NCBI GenBank assembly: GCA_009801085.1
Contig: VNWV01000029.1
Span: 1-64,000, forward strand
Direction: 5' to 3'
Length of the DNA: 64,000 bases
Source of the DNA: Lasiodiplodia sp. COLG20
Taxonomy: Eukaryota; Ascomycota; Dothideomycetes; Botryosphaeriales; Botryosphaeriaceae
The position numbers and the translations under genes were made by a program. Below, piece by piece: positions 57,601 to 64,000 of this stretch (position 1 is its first letter; the number at the start of each line of letters is the position of its first letter). The notes below the pieces were generated by a model. That model was not told the origin of the DNA. It ran no database searches and saw only the letters and a list, made by a program, of their open reading frames with translations.

Positions 57601-60600
57601 CAATCTTCTTTGGTAACGCATTTCTGCATAATGCCGTTATAGACCCTGAAGGTAGCTTGTTCAGCTTCGGGGCTGAGAGTGCCTTCATTACTATCGGCGA
57701 TGGAGTCCAACAGCTTCATGTAGAAGTCTGCGTCGTCCACAAATCGGACTCCAAATCGGCTCAAAAATTTCCAGGACTCCTCATCCTCGTCTTTGAGATT
57801 TGACGGCGGAAGTACGAAAAAGGAAGCCTTGGGAACTCCGCACCTCTCGGCCAAGGATTTCAATCTCGGGAGCGGCATGTAAGAACCCTGAAGTTGAATC
57901 GCCGAGCCACTCAGGCTGGGCACCTTGCACTCTTTCAGGCGGTACTCGGTGTGGCTTGTTATCACCCCATCATAGTGGGACCAGTTTTTCTTTAGGAGTC
58001 CGAGAACAATTTCTGAGCGATGTCTTAGGATGTAATCCAGTTCTGGTGAGTAGCTGCCGAACCCAGTTGGATGGATTTGAGGTATTCGCTTGACGCCAGC
58101 AACCTTTTCAAGCCAAACTGAGAGAGACATGCCATGACTTGCAGAGCTGTCGGATAAAGACCAAAGGTAGGCGTTAAGAATGAATTTTGCCGGGTAGCGC
58201 TGCAGAGATGTGTCTTGTGGCTGGAACACATTTTTCGGATCGTACATATCTTTCGAGTCGGGGAAGTAAGCGCGCTCACAGCTGAGGTCAACTGTGCCTC
58301 CTCCCTCAGTAGCCAGTTTGAAAACTCGGTTCAAACGGCTGTCAGCAGGTAGGTTGCAAAACAGAAACTGAAGATGAGGCTTCGTGTCAAAAGCACTGAC
58401 GTCCGCTATTTTAGCATGTTTTTGATGAATTGCCGAAATCACACTCTCCGGGTCGCAGTCAGTTATACCCAGATGTGCAAAGAGCTGTTTTCGGGCGTCG
58501 TTCTTGATTGCGTAAGGATCAACGAGACGGTACCCCAAATCTCTGGGAATTTCGCAGCTTCCTGAAGTAGGGAAGTAGATTCGCTGACCAAAAATGCCGT
58601 GGGGAACAGATACCCAAGATCTATCAACCAGTGGAATGAGAGGAAGGGATCTTACACGTATGGTATGTTCTTCCGAGCATGCAGATAGTACACTCGCAAC
58701 CCTCGAGTGCCAGTCGGGCTCAGTTAGCAATGCTTTCATCTTTGAGTTAGGCCTCCCGAGATCGGCCTGAAGTCTGTCAAGGAAGTCGGTGATGTTGAGT
58801 TTCCGAGTTCCGAGACCGTTGAGGAGCTGGAAGTCGTTATATGTGTAGTCAGGAGCAAGGTAACCCTCATTCGGGAGGTCGGGAAAAAGTGGATTCCCGT
58901 ACTTGTCTCGTGCATTGCTGGCTACAAAACGCAATTGACCAGGATGGCATAGGCGGCCACTCCACGATCTTAACACGGCTATCTCTTTGAGAACAGCTTC
59001 GATCGTAGGTTTGAGCTGCCCCCAAAACTCGTCAGACGAGTCATCTGGTAGATACCTCATCCACTGGTACTGCAATTTCTTGTGCACGCAGAATTCCAGG
59101 ACCGCGTCTCGGAAGGTCTTGGCAACGCCAGAAAGAAGTGCCTTATTCCTAGAAGAGTGTACGACAACTTCTCTACCAGCCTGGGTAGCCTGGGTAATGA
59201 AGTCCGATTGGATCAGGAACTATGTCGATTATCAGCATGGTAGTAACGAAACATAGTCGGCTTTCTTACATTGAAGCCAACTGATCGAATAGGCGGGTAT
59301 GCAAAGACATGCTGTCCCTGCAGGATTGCCTCATCGCCTGTTTCGTTCACAGGGAACGCTAATACAACATCTGCCTCAGTCTGCTTTCTTGAGGTATCGT
59401 GGGGAAGGTCCTTGATGGTACGCCTGGTGACGCGAAAATATCTCTCTTCAACGATCCACTCTCCATCGCTGGATCTGGACTGTTTCTGGACTGTTTTGAA
59501 GTCCCTAGCGGGGTCTCGAGGACAAAAATATACGAGTTCCGTAGATTCTCCAGTTTCGGGGTAAATGTTGACTAGGATTGAGCGAAGTTTCTTCACAAAA
59601 AGAAGCAAAGTGTCTGGGATGTTGCTCAGTTCATCAACCAGGGTGGGGAGGTCCACACTGCTCAGCAATGTCAACGTGATCCTCGTGAAGACATCCTTAG
59701 GCAAATCCTTGAATGGCTCGGTCATTGGAGTGACCATGCCAAGCCCTTCGTCGTCAGAGTCGCGGGTATGCTCAAAGGAAAAGGAATAAAAGCCTGATTG
59801 GATATGCACCCGGTGTGCGATTTTGAACACAGACTTGAAGCCGATGCCTTTTTCGCCAACGCATCCCTGCGGGGCTGTCTTGGTGCTTTGTCCGATGCCG
59901 CAGATAGCTTTGACATTTTCGGCCGTGAAACCGTCCTCGTTGGAGTCGATCACAAGTTGGTCTGGGTAGAGGCTAAAGCAGATGAACGGCACCTCCGCGT
60001 TCGCCTCAGCGCGCGTGTACTGATTATCGTCGGCATTCTGAATCAGTTCGTATAGATACTGAGTGTCCTTTGAGTAGAGATCTGTTGCGAGCCTGACCGC
60101 TCACGTTAACGTGGAGCCACGCAAAAGTGGTTGCCGCGTGCTCACGTTTTAGCTGCAGAGCCGAGCTTCCGTCGGACACTTTGCAGCACTTCCCAAGCTT
60201 CCGGATAGTCTCTCTTCATCCCAGCTTCAACCTCTGGAGAGACGCCACCGTTCTCGCGTCTGATCTTGGCCACCCATTTCTGCGCATCCCGGGCTAAGTC
60301 ATAGGGTGCGACACGCGGACGGCCCTTCAGCGGCTTCAGCCTGTAAACACCAGCATCAGCATTAGAAGTGAACGTGAACGCAGAACGCGCCAGGCCGCGC
60401 GCGATGCAGAGCCGCGCTAACAGCACACGCCACTACGCGCTCCACATCTTATATCTAGGTAATAGAACCGCACTTACTTTCGCTTTACCAGCTGCGCAGC
60501 TGTAGCCTGCCTAGGCTTGTCGTTCTCCGATAGCTCATTCGACCCATCTCCGACAAAGCTGCCCTCCCATCTGCTCAACTGCTGCGTCGCGTCGCGCTTC

Positions 60601-60605
60601 GACAT
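54657..60605 (-). CDS. NO VEIN/sacsin-type GHKL ATPase with C-terminal DUF3883 domain
   Basis: Nine exons; introns 60341-60477, 60093-60145, 59220-59269, 57538-57588, 57165-57216, 56423-56564, 55243-55296 and 54870-54936 all keep phase, giving 1780 aa from ATG 60605. After a short N-terminal region comes an Hsp90-like ATPase fold: TQYLYELIQNADDNQY (N box with the catalytic Glu and Asn), NEDGFTAENVKAICGIGQ (G1) and GCVGEKGIGFKSVFKI (G2), then SVGFNFLIQSDF completed by a splice. The middle of about 1000 residues is alpha/beta without a known signature, with a Ser/Glu-rich linker near residues 1440-1520. The C-terminus has GAAGELYAFEMLKSL, then SDIIYTD (Asp ~1654) and YFFEVKTTTG (Glu ~1689, Lys ~1691), the PD-(D/E)xK-like core of DUF3883/NO VEIN. 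Role in fungi unknown. Two introns (137 and 142 nt) are longer than the rest. Confidence 0.85.
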
Positions 60606-61457
60606 GGTTGCGGGTTCTTGACACGCGCGCGCGCGCCACGAGCTTTCGACCGACCGGCGACGGTCTTCTGGCTGGTGGAGGTATGGTGGAACTTTTCTAT
60701 CTACTTGAAGTCTTGTGCGGCACAGCAAGCGGCTAGCTGGTAAGGCTATTGGTCAATTCGATAGATCCGCGCCCCACCCTGGCGTCTCGACTGCTGCCTG
60801 CTTGAACAGTAAATATGGAGACTGAGGGGGCCAGTGTGATTCCGATGTAGGGCGCGTTAGAATGATTCGACAGGATAGCTTTACTGCGAAGCAGCTTTTG
60901 GGATGTCGCAATTCGCGGCGAGGGTTTGCTAGCCGCCGAAAGTGCGACACGTGACCAACGGGTGCGCTATCCCAAGTCCGATTAGCCGCCGCAGGGCTTC
61001 GCCCGTAATCCCTGTCAACGGCTGTCTGTCATGAGTGTGCTGTGGTACCACGGTGGCGGATGAAAGATCCCGGTATTCTGCGTCACGTCAAGCAACGTTC
61101 TCATGCGGCCGGAATTCACGGGGAGGCCGTACCCGAAGCTCTCGGTATATACCTACATACGATCTTGACCTACTCAACTAAAGTCTTTCGGTATATACCT
61201 ACATAAAATCATGATTTACTCAACGGGAATTCCGGCTCCCGAACCCGATCGGCTATCGGATGCAGAATTGAAACGACAAAGACACTTAAGAAATAAAGCA
61301 TAACTAGTTTCTCGGCGTCAATTTGGCATATATATATATCTTTTCTTCCCATCTCTTATTTTCGTTAAGACGCTCTATATAGGCTCTGTTTTGACTGCAG
61401 AGAAAGGGCCCCCTTATTACAACCCCTTTTGAATCCTTTTCGAGTTGCCTATTAGCC
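60606..61457. promoter_or_regulatory. Divergent intergenic region (NO VEIN-like / P450)
   Basis: About 850 bp between divergent genes. It contains a direct repeat (61141-61224) and AT-rich sequence near the P450 start (TATATATATATC near 61329). No ORF is supported; both promoters must lie here. Confidence 0.5.
61141..61224. repeat. 38-bp direct repeat
   Basis: Two copies (61141-61178 and 61187-61224), 32 of 38 positions identical, separated by 8 bp. The shared core is TCGGTATATACCTACATA and the shared end is TACTCAAC. TATATACC includes a near-palindrome GGTATATACC. It lies about 230-320 bp upstream of the P450 start, so it may be a regulatory repeat or a small duplication. Confidence 0.75.
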
Positions 61458-63182
61458 ATGGCAAACCCAATACCAAAAAGTCTTCCACTTGGGGACACGT
61501 CTCAACTCCCAAACATTATCGGAACCGCCCTCCTGATCATTGCAGTGTATGCCGGCTACTCCTTTCTCTCATCAACAAAGGCATATCCGAACATTCCCCT
61601 TATTATCGGTAAAGGTGGCATTGAAGAATCAAGGCAAAAGTTCCGCGAACAGTCTGTCAAATTCCTTGACACTGCTCTCAAACAAGTCAACGATGTCTGC
61701 CAAGTGTGGACGGATGGTGGCCTCAAGATTTTGATACCGACGAAGTACATCAATGAGATCCGCAACGACAAAAGGCTGGATTTTCTCGAGGTTGTCAGAA
61801 ACGTAAGTGCAATCTAGCCAGTCCGCTATTCGTAAACGAGGAAGCCTCTGTACTCGCTGACACGTGTTTGGTTAACAGGAGAACCTCGCTCATTATCGCA
61901 GCTTTTCTCCGTCATACTTACCCATGAGACACAACCACGTCACAGATGCCATCAGGACCAAACTGACCCAGTCACTGGGTGTGTGCTTCAACTATCGATT
62001 GATTTTGAGCTTACGCTAATCCTTACAATAGGTAAGGTCACCGAGGCCCTTTCGGAAGAAACGGACTTCGCATTGAAAACCCTCTTCCCTCCAAGCAAAG
62101 GTAAGCCAATGCAGTTGCACTCAGACATCCGCCCCATTACCTAACACTCTGTTGTGTCAGAATGGGTGGTCACGCAGCCTTTCTACCCTATCGCTGTCGA
62201 TTTTGTATCACAACTTTCCGCACGCGTCTTCCTCGGAGACAAACTTTGCCGTGACCCCGAGTGGATCCGCGTTTCTGGGGACTACACTGGCGCAATTTTC
62301 ATGTCCATCCAATGCTTGCGCAAGTATCCCAAGTTCCTCCAGCCAATCATGTACTACCTGGGCCTGATTCCCGAGATCAAAGCCCTGGACAAGCTGGAGG
62401 AAAAGGCCACCAAGATAATCGAGGAAGAAATCGCCCGGCAGGACGCCTTGGGCCCGGACAACGTCGACTCCAACTCGCTCAAGTGGTTCGCCGACGTAGC
62501 CAAGCAGAAGAAGATCTCCTCGTACAACCCCGTCTTCGCGCAGCTCGCCCTGACCATCGCCGCCATCCACACCACCTCCATGTCGTTGACCAACGTCCTC
62601 TTCGACCTCATCGCCCACCCGGACCTCGTCGCCGAGCTGCGCCAGGAAATCGTCGCCGTCATCGGCGCCGACGGCTAGAAGAAGACCAGCCTCGGGAACC
62701 TGCGCCTCATGGACTCGGTCCTCAAGGAGAGCCAGCGCCTCAACCCGCCCGACGCCTTCTCGATGCGGCGCATGGCGAAAGAAGACGTCACGCTGTCGAG
62801 CGGCGTCGTCATCAAGAAGGGCGCCATGGTCGTCATCCCGCCGCGCATCCTGCGCGACCCGCAGCTGTACCCCGACCCGGACGCGTACGACGGCCGGCGC
62901 TGGTACCGCTTGCGACAGGAGCCCGGCAACGAGATGAAGTTTCAGTTCGTGCAGACGTCGGCGGAGATGCATGGGTTCGGGCATGGCGAGCATGCTTGTC
63001 CGGGTAGGTTCTTTGCGAGCAATGAGCTGAAGATTGCGCTGTGCCATATGCTCATGAAGTATGATTGGGAGTACGCGGATGGCAAGGAAAGGCCGGAGAC
63101 TATCACGAAGGCGGATATTATCATGCCCGATCCGACGGTGAGGCTGAGATACAGGTCGAGGGAGCCGGAGATTGCTCTCTGA
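61458..63182 (+). pseudogene. Cytochrome P450 gene with one in-frame stop (nonsense)
   Basis: Four exons; introns 61803-61878, 61979-62031 and 62101-62160 give a 511-codon frame with a single TAG at 62676-62678 (codon ~344). The reading continues in the same frame to TGA 63182. Before the stop: an N-terminal membrane anchor (IIGTALLIIAVYAGYSFLS), AHYRSFSPSYLPMRHNHV and the I-helix region AIHTTSMSLTNVLFDLIAHP. After it: ExxR in SVLKESQRLNPP, the PERF-type region, and the haem loop FGHGEHACPGRFFA with the Cys ligand. The context around the stop reads GADG*KKTSL, where this family usually has Trp, so TGG to TAG is likely. The family resembles ent-kaurene-oxidase-like fungal P450s (about 510-530 aa). 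As read, the protein would lack ExxR and the haem ligand, hence be inactive. Sequencing error or readthrough cannot be excluded. Confidence 0.82.
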
Positions 63183-63486
63183 ATAACGTACTCGATCGTG
63201 CCATAGATAGGTCAAGTGTGGTTGAAATTGAAGTAGTTGAGGGAACTTGTCGGTCCGATATTGATCAATGAGAGATCACTTGTTGCAGATGGAATGGGAT
63301 GGTTGGCCATTCAAAATTGCCATTCACGAAGTAAAGGTTTATATTTCAAGGTTAAAAACCGCCCACATATTTCCTTTGAAGTCAAAACCGCCCTAGTGTA
63401 CCTCTTATTGTGAGAAACTCCATTCCTCAAGCCTTTCAATATAGCTTTCGATACCCTTTTCAGGTAAAGGTCTAGAGTACGTGACT
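63183..63486. other. Convergent spacer
   Basis: 304 bp between the P450 end (plus) and an unidentified minus-strand ORF. An AT-rich stretch with a loose palindrome (GGTTTATATTTCAAGGTTAAAAACC) lies near 63337-63361. No gene. Confidence 0.35.
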
Positions 63487-64000
63487 CTAATACACATTCG
63501 GCTGATGGTGATGAATTTTCCGCTCTGGAAATGGATTCAGTTGTATTTCCATCTCCTCTGCTGTGTGACACGGACATGCTGGAACAGCCCACACCATGCG
63601 TCCAATAACCCTGCAGTCCTTCACGATAATTGCGATCCCGTCCCTTAGCGTTGATCTGAATTTCAGACCAGGAATCCGATATGCAACAGCCCCAAGGGCT
63701 TCCGAAGGAGACACATATAGTGCGGCCCTAAAAAGGAAGCTTCCAAGACACGACGGGCAAGTAATGCCTACAAGTGCCCCACGCGGGCCGAGATGCATCG
63801 TCCCACCATGCGCCCTCATGAAACGCATTGGGGGCAAGCCGTCACAGCTTTTGAGATCTGCCATCGACAGACCCAACGCCAGGGCAATTTTGTCGGTCAC
63901 TTCTACCTGCCAGGGCTCTTGACCGCCTTGGAAGTTGAAACGGTCTACTAAGGTACGCTCCAGAAATGGTCGCCGATCGGTTTCCATCAAACGCTCAAGC
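63487..64000 (-). CDS. Unidentified ORF, open to window edge
   Basis: A minus-strand frame is open from the right edge to TAG at 63487, at least 168 residues. The first ATG in the frame is at 63987 (METDRRPFLERT), so it may be complete or truncated. I do not recognise the family. Visible: a helical start (VTDKIALALGLSMADLKSCD), a CPSC pair (GITCPSCLGSFLF) and a later CPC (VPACPCHTAEEMEI), leaving open a metal-binding role. No signal peptide. A shorter plus-strand ORF overlaps it and is less convincing. Coding status is uncertain because there is no homology or splice support. Confidence 0.35.
   Translation of the reverse strand, partial: LERLMETDRRPFLERTLVDRFNFQGGQEPWQVEVTDKIALALGLSMADLKSCDGLPPMRFMRAHGGTMHLGPRGALVGITCPSCLGSFLFRAALYVSPSEALGAVAYRIPGLKFRSTLRDGIAIIVKDCRVIGRMVWAVPACPCHTAEEMEIQLNPFPERKIHHHQPNVY

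Noticed and set aside
62208..63215. 335-codon minus-strand ORF opposite the P450
   Set aside because: Antisense shadow of the conserved P450 frame; very rich in Arg, Asp, Gly and Val with no domain.
1..64000. tRNA or rRNA genes and CRISPR arrays
   Set aside because: No B-box/cloverleaf, no rRNA-like conserved stretch and no regularly spaced repeats found by eye; a tRNAscan/Infernal run would settle it.

Overview
The window is nuclear DNA from a filamentous ascomycete (Pezizomycotina). The evidence is many short introns of about 45-80 nt with GT...AG ends, and typical fungal families: HET-domain proteins, a PAS/GATA white-collar-like regulator, a hybrid histidine kinase, Zn2Cys6/fungal-trans factors, and a surface-growth type GT2. 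Intergenic spacers are a few hundred bases to 2 kb. The class cannot be fixed from sequence alone. I recognise no tRNA, rRNA, CRISPR array or autonomous transposon. Exon structures were built by hand from splice signals and frame continuity; nearly all splice junctions join in phase.

Layout. 1-3.7 kb: two HET (heterokaryon incompatibility) genes, the first cut by the window edge. 4.5-7.2 kb: a membrane GT2 polysaccharide synthase. 7.3-12.4 kb: a divergent pair sharing a 393-bp promoter, namely a DUF7708-like NLR-type protein and a DUF7025-like/AAA+ ATPase. 13.8-21 kb: a short WC-2-like PAS/GATA protein, divergent from a 1295-aa GAF hybrid histidine kinase whose receiver domain carries a low-complexity insertion of about 105 residues. 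21.3-25.1 kb: a six-exon amidase and a GliT-like flavin disulfide reductase. 26.5-29.6 kb: a defensin-like secreted peptide, an unrecognised 198-aa protein, and an F-box gene split by an in-frame TGA. 30-34.2 kb: a Zn2Cys6 regulator convergent with a secreted GH35 beta-galactosidase. 34.9-43.4 kb: a fungal-trans regulator without a zinc cluster, an SDR divergent from a peroxisomal (SKL) monoamine oxidase, and two maltose-acetyltransferase paralogues. 43.9-54.3 kb: an arrestin-like protein, a secreted BBE-type FAD oxidase, a FAD monooxygenase, a bZIP factor and a secreted beta-propeller protein. 54.7-60.6 kb: a nine-exon, 1780-aa NO VEIN/sacsin-type GHKL ATPase with a C-terminal DUF3883 nuclease-like domain. 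61.5-63.2 kb: a cytochrome P450 intact except for one in-frame TAG. The window ends in an unidentified minus-strand ORF.

How they fit together. The left 12 kb (two HET genes, a DUF7708-like gene and an AAA+ gene) looks like an allorecognition/NLR-type neighbourhood. The GATA/PAS regulator and the GAF histidine kinase form a head-to-head signalling pair. The middle and right hold accessory oxidative and catabolic enzymes with local regulators, but no PKS, NRPS or terpene cyclase core, so I do not call a biosynthetic cluster. The most notable single items are the NO VEIN-like ATPase-nuclease, the two otherwise intact genes broken by single stop codons, the insertion inside the receiver domain, and the small CS-alpha-beta-like peptide.
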